Source: Salibaculum griseiflavum
Lineage (GTDB): Bacteria > Pseudomonadota > Alphaproteobacteria > Rhodobacterales > Rhodobacteraceae
Direction: 5' to 3'
Assembly: GCF_003129565.1 (NCBI RefSeq)
Contig: NZ_QETF01000009.1
Location: 1 to 64,000, forward strand
DNA: 64,000 nt
Shown: positions 1-9,330 of the stretch, one piece after another
Layout: every line of letters starts with the position of its first letter
How positions within the stretch are numbered: position 1 is the first letter of the stretch
Notes under the pieces: model-generated
Seen by the model: the letters and a program-made list of their open reading frames with translations, nothing else
Databases searched by the model: none
What the model was told of the DNA's origin: nothing
Position numbers and translations under genes: made by a program

Positions 1-32
1 GCACTGGAGGATGTGGTAGTCGTCTTCATGGT

Positions 33-85
33 GTTGCTTCCTTTTTGGTTTGATCACCCCGAGCCTACGGCTCAGGGGAAGCAAC
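33..85. repeat. Nested inverted repeat at the left edge
   Basis: An outer perfect inverted repeat (GTTGCTTCC at 33-41, GGAAGCAAC at 77-85) encloses a second hairpin in which CCCCGAGCC pairs with GGCTC-A-GGGG around a TAC loop (57-78). It lies about 190 bases past the stop of the minus-strand OpgB gene, so it could end that transcript, but no clean T-run follows on either strand. The rest of 1-272 shows no credible gene. Confidence 0.35.
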
Positions 86-272
86 GCCACCCTTTTTCAA
101 AGTTTCAACATCCGTCGGGACATCCCCCGCGGAGACATCAGTCGGTCATGCCGTGTTGGTCGGTCACTGAGGCAGGAGGTCTTCGGTCATCACCTCGGTC
201 GCGCCGAGCGTGACCAAAGACTCGAAGACGGCAGGTGTAATCGCGGTGTGAACCCGGCTCCCACCACCGGTT

Positions 273-2669
273 TCACGGAGCGCCAGTTTCGCCATGCTCT
301 TCTGGGCGGTCATCAACCAAACTCGCCGTATCGAGTTCTATGGAAGTTTCGGGGCGGCCTGTCAGTTCGAGGACTTTCCCGGTTCGCCCTACGAGTCCGA
401 TATATGGCCTTCGAAAACCGATGTCATGACCCACCCTTAACTCGGTATTGGCAAATACTTCGGCGAGGTTGTAGCGGCCGCAATCCGCGCTGTCATGCGC
501 GACTACGAAAAGCCACTCATACTCTGTAGACAGCATCGACAGGTAGCTTTCGACATGAAAGTCGAGAGCCAAGAGCGTCCCGGACTCTTCTTCAAAGGCG
601 CATGTATCAAAGTGGCCCAGTAGATCAATCCGCCCAACTTCCGACTGCCCCAATACCGAAATACCTCTCTGGAGAACCACCCTCTGATTCAAATCGCGGT
701 TTTCCACGAATGACTGACCTGTTCCGAAGGAGGCCGACCGAATGACAATAGCATCCTTCGATTGGATGGACCCCTGCCCGGCCCGCTGCAAATCCGCAGT
801 CGGCAGGACGGCTCGATAGATGGCGCCGTTGGATTCGCCGGCAAGCGGGGCAAGCAGCTCTTCCGTTTCAATCGGGGAGCGTTGGGGGAGGGGTGTCGCC
901 CACCTCAGATCGGACTCATCGGTTCCCAGAAGTGCGCATGAGCTGTCATCCTGAGCCGGCACGCCATAATGACCCAAGGCGATTACTTCGCAATCTTGGA
1001 CCCACAGGAACCGGCTTGGTTCGGAAAGACCGGCAACAACCTCAGTCAGAGATTTGTCCCCATAGAACGAAAACCGAATGTCTTTCACCATGTTTTGCGG
1101 GTCTAGCATGAACAAGGCGGGATACCGGATGGTCCGGCTGCCAAGGACGATTTCGCCGTTTTCCTTGTCGATCTCGATCGTTTCGCCGAGTTCCGGATAG
1201 GCCCAAAGCGACGCGATATAGGATGCACTGTCTCCAATCGCGGTCTCGATGTCCTCGATTTCTGAACCGCCCGTGTCCGGTTCGGCCACCAGGGATCGAC
1301 CCAATCCGAGGCCACGCACGGGGTAACCTATGAGGTCGAGCAAGGTTGCGCCGACATCAAGCGGCGATCCCGGGGTGCCGTCGTTGCGCGGCTCTATCCC
1401 GTCGCCCCTGATGAGCAGGAGATTCCGACGTTCGAGCGGCTCCAGGGTTGACCAAACCGTGTTCGGCATCGCGAGGTGGTCTGACGCGATGATCAAGACA
1501 GTGTTTTCAAGCGCACCTGAGCGTTCGAGTTCCAGCACCCATTCCGCGATCATCCTGTCGGCACAGAAGATCGCATCAAGAAGCGGGTCGGAGCCGTCGC
1601 CATAAGGTCGGTCCGTTCAGCCGGGTCCGGCATGCCCGCGCGGGTGGTGCGTATCCAATGTATTGACGACGAACCCGAAGGGTTGCTCTGCTTGGGACAG
1701 CTCGGTGATCCGTTCGGCCGCGATCTCAAGCACATATTCATCATGAAGCCCCCAGGGCGAAGGCGGGGTATCGGCCGGCACTTCCCCGCGCAGCGCGGCA
1801 ACGCCCCTTACCGAGGCGAACCCGTGATTCTCGAACAGCTTGCCCCAGCCGGCAAAGTCCAGGCTGGCCCCTATCACATGTTCCAGTCGATACCCCTCGC
1901 TGGACAACAAATCTCCGATGCAGTTGGCACGTGGCAGGAAATGATCCAAGCCGGACATGGAGTTGCCCATCGCGGCCCCGACCAGAGGGACACCGCAAAA
2001 CCCCGCAGTCATGCTGGCAATCGACCAACTCGTTCCAGAGACTTGCCGAATCTCGGTGAAAGACAGACTTGAGTCCTCAAGATCATTCAAATTGGGCGAA
2101 AGTCCGGGAAAAACACTTTCGTCTAGAAAGGCTCGTTCGTATTGCTCGGCATAAAGGATAACGAAGTTCTTGGGGTTTTGGTTCCGCGGCAAGTCATGGA
2201 CCACCAAGAAATCCTCTGGAACGATGAGGCTTGATCCGCTCATGGAGCCTGCCAACCGAAAGAGGTCCAGCGCGCCGGGGTTAGTCAGCAGCACAAAAAA
2301 GCCCAGCACCAACCCTGCCATGCCGCGAGCACGCTTTGGGCGTTTCTCGTCTTTCGTCGAAATGGACTTATAGACGGCGACGGAGACTGCCCCAACGGCA
2401 ATGATCGCCAGCGCCCCAAGGACGAACTGGTTTCGGAACTCTCCGTAGGCTGCTCCCTTCATGCCCATCTCGAGGTGAAAGAAGATCGACTCGTCGATGC
2501 CATTTCCGGTGAATTGGTCCGCCATGGCCCAGCTCAGGTTCAGGAAAAGAGCCAAGCCGACTGTCAAAACAGCCAAGACGCGCGCCCTGACGCCAAGTCC
2601 GGAACGGATCAGCAGGACGATCACGATGCCAAGGAATACGAAGTTGGCGAATGGTAGCAATCCAGACAT
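273..2669 (-). pseudogene. opgB: OpgB/MdoB-type phosphoglycerol transferase (sulfatase fold) interrupted by one in-frame TGA
   Basis: The family transfers phosphoglycerol to periplasmic glucans. Residues 1-100 and about 115-130 are membrane segments, followed by an alkaline-phosphatase/sulfatase-type periplasmic domain. Apparent active-site residues are present: Glu175 (YAEQYER), Thr213 (SGTSW, position of the LtaS-type nucleophile), DTHH at 339-342, and SDH in the second half (ASDHLAM). Both halves read in the same frame over 798 codons, close to the E. coli protein (about 763), and are broken only by TGA at 1617-1619. From memory of E. coli OpgB, a cysteine stands there (HHPDGFISRTC), so this could be a simple TGC/TGT to TGA nonsense change, a recoded codon or a base error. 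Without readthrough the first half (350 residues) lacks the SDH motif and should be inactive. Confidence 0.75.
1617..1619 (-). other. In-frame TGA codon inside the OpgB-like gene
   Basis: On the minus strand the codons read ...HAGPG-TGA-TDRPYGDG..., with good OpgB homology on both sides in one frame. Starting one base past the TGA, CGGACC can pair with GGCTCCG (1589-1615, one bulge, 14-base loop). The loop lacks the GGUC/GU apex expected of a bacterial SECIS element, so selenocysteine insertion is not supported beyond the Cys-to-TGA coincidence. Confidence 0.7.
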
Positions 2670-2723
2670 TTCCTGTCTTTCGATAGTCTCGGCCGTCCAG
2701 CCCGCATGAGTGCATTGTATACG

Positions 2724-3021
2724 TTAATGGCCAAGCGTTTGGAATAATGGAAATATGCTGAAGACGCGGCGAGGGTCAGGTCCCATTAATCCGTTTGGGG
2801 CTGCGCCGTTCATCCCGGCCCTGAGGTGGAACAGCACGGACCGGAGATTCCGTTGACGCCAATTTTGTCCCGGGCGACGAAAAACCGGCGAGTGAGAGCG
2901 GTGCGAAGGGCGCAAGCGCAGACATTCTGCGCGTCGGAAAGATGTTGTGCCAGACCATCAGCGCCACCAGCACGACGACGAGGCTCAGCGGACGCCGCAA
3001 TGCTGTGATCACCGCGTTCAC
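2724..3021 (-). pseudogene. Remnant of a second OpgB-like N-terminus (frameshifted)
   Basis: Three minus-strand frames must be joined. The first gives a GTG-started segment with one strong membrane helix (RRPLSLVVVLVALMVWHNI). The second gives IGVNGIS. The third gives SVLFHLRAGMNGAAPNG. The last two match, in order, TGNGIDESIFFHLEMGMKGAAYG of the adjacent OpgB-like protein (residues 54-76). No downstream catalytic domain follows. I infer a decayed, truncated paralogue; chance similarity is possible because only about 25 residues align. No Shine-Dalgarno precedes the GTG. Confidence 0.45.
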
Positions 3022-3024
3022 GTT

Positions 3025-3044
3025 CAGAAAAGGCCGCAGGCCTT
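3025..3044 (-). terminator. Rho-independent terminator of the LysR gene
   Basis: On the minus strand AAGGCC-TGC-GGCCTT forms a perfect 6-bp hairpin that runs into TTTTC. It lies about 115 bases after the LysR stop at 3160, with no gene between. Together with the OpgB remnant this accounts for most of the 490-base stretch 2670-3159. Confidence 0.6.
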
Positions 3045-3159
3045 GCTGTTCCGCCCGTTCAATCTTGCGTCACGGACGAGTGGCGCAGGGCAATTGTAAT
3101 CAGACTGCCTTCGCGTAATCGTAGGTTTGCGGCCTTTCCTCCGAGTCAGCTTGCAGCTG

Positions 3160-4116
3160 TCAGGTGTAGGTTCTCGTCTCCAGGTCGATCGCGGCAAGTT
3201 CTGCGGTGCAGGTCTCAAGGAACGTGGCCTCGGCATCGGATCGGCGGCGGCCGGGATTGGTGATCAGGTAGATATTGACCATGGGCAGGTCCTCATGTGG
3301 CGGCAATTGGCGTATGCGCCCGGCGGCGACGTCCTGGCGGGCAACATGCAGGGGCAGCGCCCCGATACCGACATTGGCCATGATCATGCGGCGGATCTCG
3401 TTCAGGTTCGAGGAGACGCCCCGGCCCTGATCGGCCAGACCGGCCCGCGCGCGCAGTCGCGAGATCGCTTCCAGCGGGCCGTCCTCCGCCTCGGTCTGGA
3501 AGGCCACGAAAGGCTCTCCGTGCAACGCTGACGGATCAATGTTCTCGACCGCAAATAGCGGGTGCCGCGCGCCGCAATACAGGCCGAAATATTCCCGATA
3601 CAGGATCATCGTATCCAGGTTCTGCGGCACACGCGTCATCAGGCAGATGCCGAAACTGGCCCGGTTCTGACTGATCATCGTGACGACGTCCTCACTTTCG
3701 ATCACCGAAAAGGAATAGGTCACATGCGGATGGGCCCGCGAGAACCGGTTCAGGATATCGTCGAAATGCTCGCAGACCACGGAACTCGTGATCGCGATCG
3801 ACAGGTGCCCGCGCAGCTCGGTGTTGTCCACGTCCAGTAGCGAGGGCAGTTGCGACACAGACCCAAATATCTTGGCGCATTCGGAATAGAGCGCCTGGCC
3901 CGGCCGTGTGACCGCGAATTCGTTCGGCTTGCGGATGATCAACTGTTTTCCCGTGGCCTGCTCCAACCGTTTGAGCGCGGCCGAGACCGTGGGCTGCTTG
4001 AGTCCCAGGAAGTCGGCCGCCTTGGAGATGCCGCGCTGCTCCACAACCACCATGAAGGTGCGCAGCAGGTTCCAGTCTAGGTTCCAGGGAAACCGTTGAT
4101 GTTGCGGCAGGCTCAT
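3160..4116 (-). CDS. LysR-family transcriptional regulator
   Basis: A 318-residue protein with the LysR layout. The N-terminal winged HTH (about residues 14-72; AADFLGLKQPTVSAALKRLE) is followed by a periplasmic-binding-like effector domain from about residue 100 (GHLSIAITSSVV). It is transcribed divergently from the ABC importer/aminotransferase operon that starts 143 bases away, the usual arrangement for a LysR activator of its neighbour. The inducer is probably a substrate or intermediate of that operon (inference). A palindromic AT-rich site overlaps its start. Confidence 0.9.
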   Translation of the reverse strand: MSLPQHQRFPWNLDWNLLRTFMVVVEQRGISKAADFLGLKQPTVSAALKRLEQATGKQLIIRKPNEFAVTRPGQALYSECAKIFGSVSQLPSLLDVDNTELRGHLSIAITSSVVCEHFDDILNRFSRAHPHVTYSFSVIESEDVVTMISQNRASFGICLMTRVPQNLDTMILYREYFGLYCGARHPLFAVENIDPSALHGEPFVAFQTEAEDGPLEAISRLRARAGLADQGRGVSSNLNEIRRMIMANVGIGALPLHVARQDVAAGRIRQLPPHEDLPMVNIYLITNPGRRRSDAEATFLETCTAELAAIDLETRTYT

Positions 4117-4144
4117 AGATCACATCTATATTAAACGTAGTATA
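4115..4144. promoter_or_regulatory. Candidate LysR operator in the divergent promoter region
   Basis: Two inverted repeats lie back to back: ATAGAT-CAC-ATCTAT (4115-4129, perfect) and TATATTA-AACG-TAGTATA (4127-4144, one mismatch). The second has the T-N11-A geometry of LysR boxes. The region is strikingly AT-rich against the GC-rich surroundings and lies between the divergent LysR and transporter genes. Confidence 0.5.
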
Positions 4145-4259
4145 TATTTATTTGCGCGATACCAAGCGACATGCAAGGGTCTTGTCCAGAGCGGGGCGAA
4201 CCCGCCTATTCTCGCGCGGGCGCCACGCCCGCCCGGACCAACCCAACATGGAGACCACA

Positions 4260-5036
4260 ATGAATTCTCGCCGTATGATCCTGAAGACCTCCCTGGTCGC
4301 TGCGGGCCTTGCCGTTACCGGGCTGACCGGTGCCGCCGCCGAAGAGCTCGAGACCCTCAAGGAAGAGGGCGTGATCCGCATCGCCATGTCCGGCGCCTAC
4401 CCGCCGTTCAACTTTGTCAATGACCAGAACGAGGTGGTCGGCTTCGACCCGGCCATCGGCGCCGAGATCGCCGAGCGCATGGGCCTCGAAGTCGAGATCG
4501 TCACCACCGCCTGGGATGGGATCATCGGCGGCCTGCTGGCCAACAAGTACGATGCGATCGTCGGCTCCATGACCATCACAGAAGAGCGCGACGAGGTGGT
4601 CGATTTCGTCGGTCCCTACTATTCCGACAAGCGCGCCATCTTCACCAACCCCGGTTCGGGCATCGAAAGCCTGGACGACCTGGAAGGCGTCAAGGTCGGC
4701 CTGACCCTGGGCGAAACCCACGAGGACTGGGCCCGCGACCGTGGCTACAATGTCAGCACCTACAAGGGTCTGCCCGAACTGCTGCTGGAACTGGAAAACG
4801 GCCGTGTTGATGCGATCGTCAACGACTCCATCGCCGCCATTCTCGCCATGACCGAGAAGGGTCAGGAGTACGAGATGTTCGCGGACCCCACCACCGAACC
4901 CTTCGGCGCCGGTATCGCGATCCGCGAGGGCAACCCCGAACTGGCCGCAGAAATGCAGGCTGCGCTGGACTCCATGATGGAAGACGGCACCTATCTGGCC
5001 ATTGCCGAGGAATGGATCGGCGACGACATCCGCTGA
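4260..5036 (+). CDS. Amino-acid ABC transporter substrate-binding protein (family 3)
   Basis: A 258-residue periplasmic solute-binding protein. The start at 4260 is chosen because GGAG lies 7 bases upstream and it gives a proper signal peptide (RRMILKTSLVAAGLAVTGL, cleavage near the AAA-EEL junction). The mature part follows the SBP_bac_3 pattern: IRIAMSGAYPPFNF, GFDPAIGAEIAERMG, W.GIIGGLLANKYDAI, then TEERDEVVDFVGPYY. It is the first gene of the operon and the importer's specificity component. Family 3 proteins bind polar or charged amino acids and related opines; the ligand cannot be read from sequence. Confidence 0.9.
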   Translation: MNSRRMILKTSLVAAGLAVTGLTGAAAEELETLKEEGVIRIAMSGAYPPFNFVNDQNEVVGFDPAIGAEIAERMGLEVEIVTTAWDGIIGGLLANKYDAIVGSMTITEERDEVVDFVGPYYSDKRAIFTNPGSGIESLDDLEGVKVGLTLGETHEDWARDRGYNVSTYKGLPELLLELENGRVDAIVNDSIAAILAMTEKGQEYEMFADPTTEPFGAGIAIREGNPELAAEMQAALDSMMEDGTYLAIAEEWIGDDIR

Positions 5037-5043
5037 ACGCATC

Positions 5044-5075
5044 GGCCCCCGGCGCCTTCGCGGCGGGGGCCCTTT
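5044..5075 (+). terminator. Intercistronic hairpin after the binding-protein gene
   Basis: GGCCCCCGGCG pairs with CGGCGGGGGCC (one mismatch) around a CCTTCG loop and is followed by CTTTCT. Strong hairpins after the binding-protein gene of an ABC operon typically protect that mRNA and attenuate the downstream genes, which fits the 149-base gap before the permease. The full operon can still be transcribed through it. Confidence 0.5.
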
Positions 5076-5185
5076 CTGACCCGTCCGGCCCGGCAGTCGC
5101 ATGCCGGACCGTCACCGGGTGAGTGCCTTTTTCCGGACACCGGTACGACCCACCCTACCCTGCAGACAATCCAAGGAGGACTGAC

Positions 5186-5833
5186 ATGGACATCGACCTG
5201 ATGATGCGGGTCTATCCGTTCTTCCTGACCGCGGCCTGGACGACGATCCAGCTCTCCGTTCTGACCGCGCTGCTGGGATTGGCCATGGGCGCCCTGGGGG
5301 CCTCGGCCCGGCTGTCGCGCTTCGCGCTGGTGCGTTTCATCGGCGCTGCCTATGTCAGCCTGTTCCGCGGCACACCTGCGCTGATCCAGCTTTTCATCCT
5401 GTATTTCGGCGGACCCCAGATCGGGATCCAGCTGGACGCCTTCGAGGCCGGTGTCATCGGGCTGGGCATCAATGCCGGGGCCTACATGACCGAGACCATC
5501 CGAGGGGCCATCATCTCGATCGACAAGGGCCAGCGCGAGGCCGGTCGGACGCTGGGGCTGAGCCAGTGGCAGGCCACCTACAAGATCATTCTGCCGCAAG
5601 CCGCCCGGCTGATGGTGCGCCCGCTCGGCGTCAACCTGAACATGCTGATCAAGGCCACCGCACTGGTCGCGGCGATTTCGGTTGTCGAGCTGACCTATAC
5701 CGCCCAGCGCTATATCGGGTCGACTTACAAGCCCTTCGAGATGTTCCTGCTCGCCGGGGTTCTTTACATGATCATCATCTATGCGACCGGCCGCGCCGTG
5801 GCTTGGCTGGATCGCAGAGTGCAGATCACCTGA
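5186..5833 (+). CDS. Amino-acid ABC transporter permease (His/Glu/Gln/Arg type)
   Basis: A 215-residue inner-membrane permease of the HisMQ family. The start at 5186 follows AGGAGG at 5175-5180, so upstream in-frame codons are ignored. It has about five membrane helices, beginning VYPFFLTAAWTTIQLSVLTALLGL. The EAA loop contacting the ATPase is clear (REAGRTLGLSQWQATYKIILPQAARLMVRPLGVNL). It pairs with the next gene as the second half of the channel. Confidence 0.9.
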   Translation: MDIDLMMRVYPFFLTAAWTTIQLSVLTALLGLAMGALGASARLSRFALVRFIGAAYVSLFRGTPALIQLFILYFGGPQIGIQLDAFEAGVIGLGINAGAYMTETIRGAIISIDKGQREAGRTLGLSQWQATYKIILPQAARLMVRPLGVNLNMLIKATALVAAISVVELTYTAQRYIGSTYKPFEMFLLAGVLYMIIIYATGRAVAWLDRRVQIT

Positions 5834-5849
5834 GCGGGAGAGAGACGAC

Positions 5850-6506
5850 ATGGGCCTCGATTTCACGGTAGTTCCCGGCCATCTGGATATCATTCTGCTG
5901 GGCTGTGCCTGGACGATAGGCATCGCCGTCGCTGCCGCCCTGCTCAGCTTTTTCGGGGGCATCGTCTTTGCAGTGATCGCGCTATACGCGCCCTGGATCA
6001 TCCGCCAGCCGTTCCGCCTGATCGAATGGGTCTTCATGGGCACGCCGCTTCTGCTGCAACTGTTCCTGATCTATTTCGGTCTGGTGCAGATCGGCATCGA
6101 CCTGCCCGCTTTCGTGGCCGGGATCATCGGCTTGGGGCTGCACTTCGCTGTCTACAATTCCGAACTGATCCAGACCGCGATCCTGTCCGTGGACAAGGGC
6201 CAGATGGAAGCCGCGCGCACCGTCGGCCTGTCGCGCGGCCAGGCCCTGCGCAAGGTGGTGATCCCGCAGGCGGTGCGCGACGTCATCCCGCCCATCGGCA
6301 ACAACATGATCGCCCTGCTCAAGGACAGCGCACTGGTCTCGGTGATCGGGGTGAGCGAGCTGACACTGTCCGCCCAGCGCGCCATCGGCGCCACCTATCG
6401 CCCCTTCGAGTTCTACCTCGTGGCCGCAATGTTCTACTACGTCATCAATCTCTGCATGGAATGGGTGCAGCGCCGCATCGAGCGCCGCATCTCCATCTCT
6501 CGCTGA
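5850..6506 (+). CDS. Amino-acid ABC transporter permease (second subunit)
   Basis: A 218-residue HisMQ-family permease, 16 bases after its partner. The start at 5850 follows GGGAGAGAG; the upstream in-frame ATG at 5781 lies inside the previous gene and adds a non-membrane tail. The EAA loop reads MEAARTVGLSRGQALRKVVIPQAVRDVIPPIGNN. It should form a heterodimer with the preceding permease, giving the usual 1 binding protein : 2 permeases : ATPase set. Confidence 0.9.
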   Translation: MGLDFTVVPGHLDIILLGCAWTIGIAVAAALLSFFGGIVFAVIALYAPWIIRQPFRLIEWVFMGTPLLLQLFLIYFGLVQIGIDLPAFVAGIIGLGLHFAVYNSELIQTAILSVDKGQMEAARTVGLSRGQALRKVVIPQAVRDVIPPIGNNMIALLKDSALVSVIGVSELTLSAQRAIGATYRPFEFYLVAAMFYYVINLCMEWVQRRIERRISISR

Positions 6507-6521
6507 TCCAGGAGCCCGACC

Positions 6522-7292
6522 ATGAGCGACAAGGACCATTTCGTCGAAATCCGCCACGCCCAGAAATCCTATGGATCTCTGGAGGTGCTCAAGGATATCA
6601 GCCTGAACGTGGAACGCGGCCAGATCGTCGCGATCATCGGTCCCTCGGGGTCCGGCAAGTCCACCCTGCTGAGGGCGATCAACGATCTCGACCCCCTGAC
6701 CGGCGGAGAGGTCTGGCTGGATGGTGTGCAGGTGAACAAGTCCCTGCCCCATCGCCAGTATGAAAAGCACATCAACGAGATGCGCCAGCAAGTCGGCATG
6801 GTGTTCCAGCACTTCAACCTGTTCCCGCACATGACCGCTAGGGAAAACGTGACGATGGCACCGATGCTGCTCAAGGGCCTGTCCAAGGCCGAGGCGGACA
6901 AGCTCGCCGAGGAACAGCTCGACAAGGTCGGCATGCTGGACCGCATCGACTATTACCCCTCGCGCTTGTCGGGTGGCCAGAAACAGCGCGTGGCCATTGC
7001 CCGTGCGTTGGCGATGAAGCCGAAGCTTATGCTGTTTGACGAGGCGACCTCGGCGCTCGACCCGGAGCTGGTCGACGAGGTGAATATGGTCATGAAGAAA
7101 CTGGCCGAAGAACACATGACCATGATCATCGTCACTCACGAGATGGATTTCGCGGCGTCAGTCTGCGACCGGGTCCTGTTCATGGATCAGGGGGTCGTCG
7201 TCGAGGAAGGCCCGCCCAGTGTCGTCTTCAAGAACCCGACCAAGGACCGCACCCGCGAATTCCTGCGCAAACACCTGGCAGGTGCCGCGTGA
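6522..7292 (+). CDS. Amino-acid ABC transporter ATP-binding protein
   Basis: A 256-residue cytoplasmic ATPase of the GlnQ/HisP type. Walker A is GPSGSGKST, the signature [16 protein letters not shown], Walker [14 protein letters not shown], and the switch histidine sits in [10 protein letters not shown]. The Q-loop area reads [15 protein letters not shown], typical of polar amino-acid importers. Its stop overlaps the GTG start of the aminotransferase, so importer and catabolic genes are translationally coupled. Confidence 0.93.
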   Translation: MSDKDHFVEIRHAQKSYGSLEVLKDISLNVERGQIVAIIGPSGSGKSTLLRAINDLDPLTGGEVWLDGVQVNKSLPHRQYEKHINEMRQQVGMVFQHFNLFPHMTARENVTMAPMLLKGLSKAEADKLAEEQLDKVGMLDRIDYYPSRLSGGQKQRVAIARALAMKPKLMLFDEATSALDPELVDEVNMVMKKLAEEHMTMIIVTHEMDFAASVCDRVLFMDQGVVVEEGPPSVVFKNPTKDRTREFLRKHLAGAA

Positions 7293-8641
7293 CGGACGCT
7301 CCCTCCTACCTGTTCTACCAGTCGCGCAACCCGCGGCCCTTTCTGGACCGGGGCGAGGGGATTTACCTGTTCGATGAGAACGGCAAACGCTACATCGACG
7401 GCTCCTCTGGCGCGATGGTGTCGAATATCGGCCATTCCAACCCGCGCGTTCTGGCCAAGATGAAGGCGCAGATGGACAAGGCGACCTTTGGCTACCGGCT
7501 GCATTTCCGAACCCACCCGTCCGAAGACCTCGCCGCAAAGACGGTGCAGATGACCCCCGAGGGGCTGGACCGTGTCTTCTTCGTTTCCGGCGGGTCCGAG
7601 GCGGTGGAAAGCGCGGTGAAACTGGCCCGGCAATACGCCCTGACCCAGGGCCAGGGCACGCGGCACAAGGTGATTTCGCGGTTTCCATCCTATCATGGCT
7701 GCACCTTCGGGGCGTTGGACCTGACAGGGTATGCCCCTCTGCGCGAGCCCTTCGCCCTGATGATGGAAGGGATGCCAAAAGTCGCCGCGCCCATGACGTA
7801 TCTCGACCGGGATAACCTGACCGAAGAGGCGCGAGGCCTGAAATATGCGGACCTGTTGCGGGACAAGATCCTTGCCGAAGGGCCGGATACGGTGCTGGCC
7901 TTCCTGATGGAGCCAGTTGGCGGCGCCTCGACCGGCGCGCTGGTGGCCCCCGACAGCTATTACACCCGCGTGCGCGAAATCTGCGACGAATTCGGTGTTC
8001 TGCTGATCCATGACGAGGTCATGACCGGCGCAGGCCGCACTGGGCGCTTTCTCGCCTCGGAGCACTGGGGCGTCACGCCGGACATCGTGGCGCTGTCCAA
8101 GGGCTTCGGCGCGGGCTATGCGCCGCTTGGGGCCATCGTCGCCGGGGCGCGGCTGGTCGAGCCAGTGCTGGACGCGGGAGGGTTCCTGCATGGCTTCACC
8201 TATGCCGGCAACCCCTTGGCCTGTTCGGCCGGTCTTGCCGTTCTTGAGGAACTCGAAGAGCAGAACCTGATCGAAAACGCCGCCCGCATGGGGGACGTTC
8301 TGATGGACGAATTGCGCGCCCTCATGGACCGCTATCCCTTCATCGGCGACTTGCGGGGGAAGGGCCTGCTGACCGCCTTCGAATTCGTGGCCGACCGCAG
8401 CACTATGGAACCGCTGGAGCCGTCCCTGAACGCCCATGACCGACTGGTTGAACTGGCCTATCAACGCGGGCTGATCATCTATTCGCGGCGCACCCGTGGC
8501 GGCACCAAGGGCGATCATTTCCTCGTCGCGCCGCCGCTGATCATCACCGAGGGTCAGATCGGCGAGATGATGACGATCCTGCGCGATGCGCTGGACGCTT
8601 TCGCGCAAGAGGTCGGCCTGCCGGTGGAGCGCGCCGCATGA
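7289..8641 (+). CDS. Class III (omega) aminotransferase, PLP-dependent
   Basis: A 450-residue fold-type I enzyme starting with GTG inside the previous stop (GTGA). PLP-site features are the phosphate loop GGSEAVESA (101-109), [12 protein letters not shown] with Asp242, and Lys271 in [12 protein letters not shown]. The class acts on terminal or beta amino groups, giving an aldehyde or beta-keto acid. The CoA-transferase and thiolase genes that follow suggest that here it makes a 3-keto acid (inference). It also resembles DABA/ornithine-type transaminases; the exact substrate is open. Confidence 0.88.
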   Translation: MTDAPSYLFYQSRNPRPFLDRGEGIYLFDENGKRYIDGSSGAMVSNIGHSNPRVLAKMKAQMDKATFGYRLHFRTHPSEDLAAKTVQMTPEGLDRVFFVSGGSEAVESAVKLARQYALTQGQGTRHKVISRFPSYHGCTFGALDLTGYAPLREPFALMMEGMPKVAAPMTYLDRDNLTEEARGLKYADLLRDKILAEGPDTVLAFLMEPVGGASTGALVAPDSYYTRVREICDEFGVLLIHDEVMTGAGRTGRFLASEHWGVTPDIVALSKGFGAGYAPLGAIVAGARLVEPVLDAGGFLHGFTYAGNPLACSAGLAVLEELEEQNLIENAARMGDVLMDELRALMDRYPFIGDLRGKGLLTAFEFVADRSTMEPLEPSLNAHDRLVELAYQRGLIIYSRRTRGGTKGDHFLVAPPLIITEGQIGEMMTILRDALDAFAQEVGLPVERAA

Positions 8642-9330
8642 GACTGCCCAACAAGACGCGCGCCATCGAAGAGGCGATCGCCGGGATCAAGGATGGCGAC
8701 ACGGTCATGGTGGGCGGCTTCGGCGTGCCCGGCACGCCCATGACCCTGATCCATGCATTGGTCGACCACGGCGCGCAGAACCTGACGCTGGTCAAGAACG
8801 ACGCAAACGAACCGGGCATGGGCATCGACCACTTGCTGCAAAGCGGACAGGTGGCCCGGTTGATCACCACTCATCTGGGGCTGAACAGTAACGCAATTGC
8901 CCAGATGAATTCCGGCGCGCTTGAGGTTGAATTCAATGCCCAGGGCATTCTGGCCGAACGCATCCGCGCCGGCGGGGCCGGGCTGGGTGCGGTGCTCAGT
9001 GATATCGGGATCGACACGGAACTGGCGCAAGGCAAGCAAGTGGTCGAGATGGACGGCAAGTCTTGGCTGGTGGAACCGGCCCTGCGCGCCGACGCCGCGC
9101 TGATCCACGCCGACCGCGCCGATCCTTTCGGCAACCTAGCCTACGTGGCGACAGCGCAGAATTTCAACCCGCTCATGGCCATGGCCGCCACCTGCGTCAT
9201 CGCAGAGGTCGAGACCCTTCTGCCATTGGGCGGCCTCGAGGCAGACGCGATTCACACTCCGGGAATCTTCGTCGATCATGTCGTCGAGCTGGGCCAATTG
9301 TCGGAGGAATACGCCGTTGTCCGACGCTAG
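8638..9330 (+). CDS. 3-oxoacid CoA-transferase, subunit A
   Basis: A 230-residue alpha subunit of a type I CoA-transferase (ScoA/AtoD-like). It starts with ATG overlapping the aminotransferase stop. The N-terminal CoA-binding stretch is VMVGGFGVPGTP, and the fold continues through LTLVKNDANEPGMGIDHLL. These enzymes move CoA from succinyl- or acetyl-CoA to acetoacetate-like 3-keto acids. Subunit B follows with a small overlap, forming the usual heteromer. Butyrate- or acetate-type transferases of the same family cannot be excluded. Confidence 0.88.
   Translation: MRLPNKTRAIEEAIAGIKDGDTVMVGGFGVPGTPMTLIHALVDHGAQNLTLVKNDANEPGMGIDHLLQSGQVARLITTHLGLNSNAIAQMNSGALEVEFNAQGILAERIRAGGAGLGAVLSDIGIDTELAQGKQVVEMDGKSWLVEPALRADAALIHADRADPFGNLAYVATAQNFNPLMAMAATCVIAEVETLLPLGGLEADAIHTPGIFVDHVVELGQLSEEYAVVRR

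Noticed and set aside
1589-1616. Calling a bacterial SECIS element
   Set aside because: The hairpin is only 6 bp with a bulge, has a 14-base loop and lacks the conserved G/U apex, so it is reported only as a weak structure.
1550-1801. A frameshift explanation for the break in the OpgB-like gene
   Set aside because: The two halves are 1116 bases apart start to start, an exact multiple of three, and read continuously in one frame apart from the single TGA.
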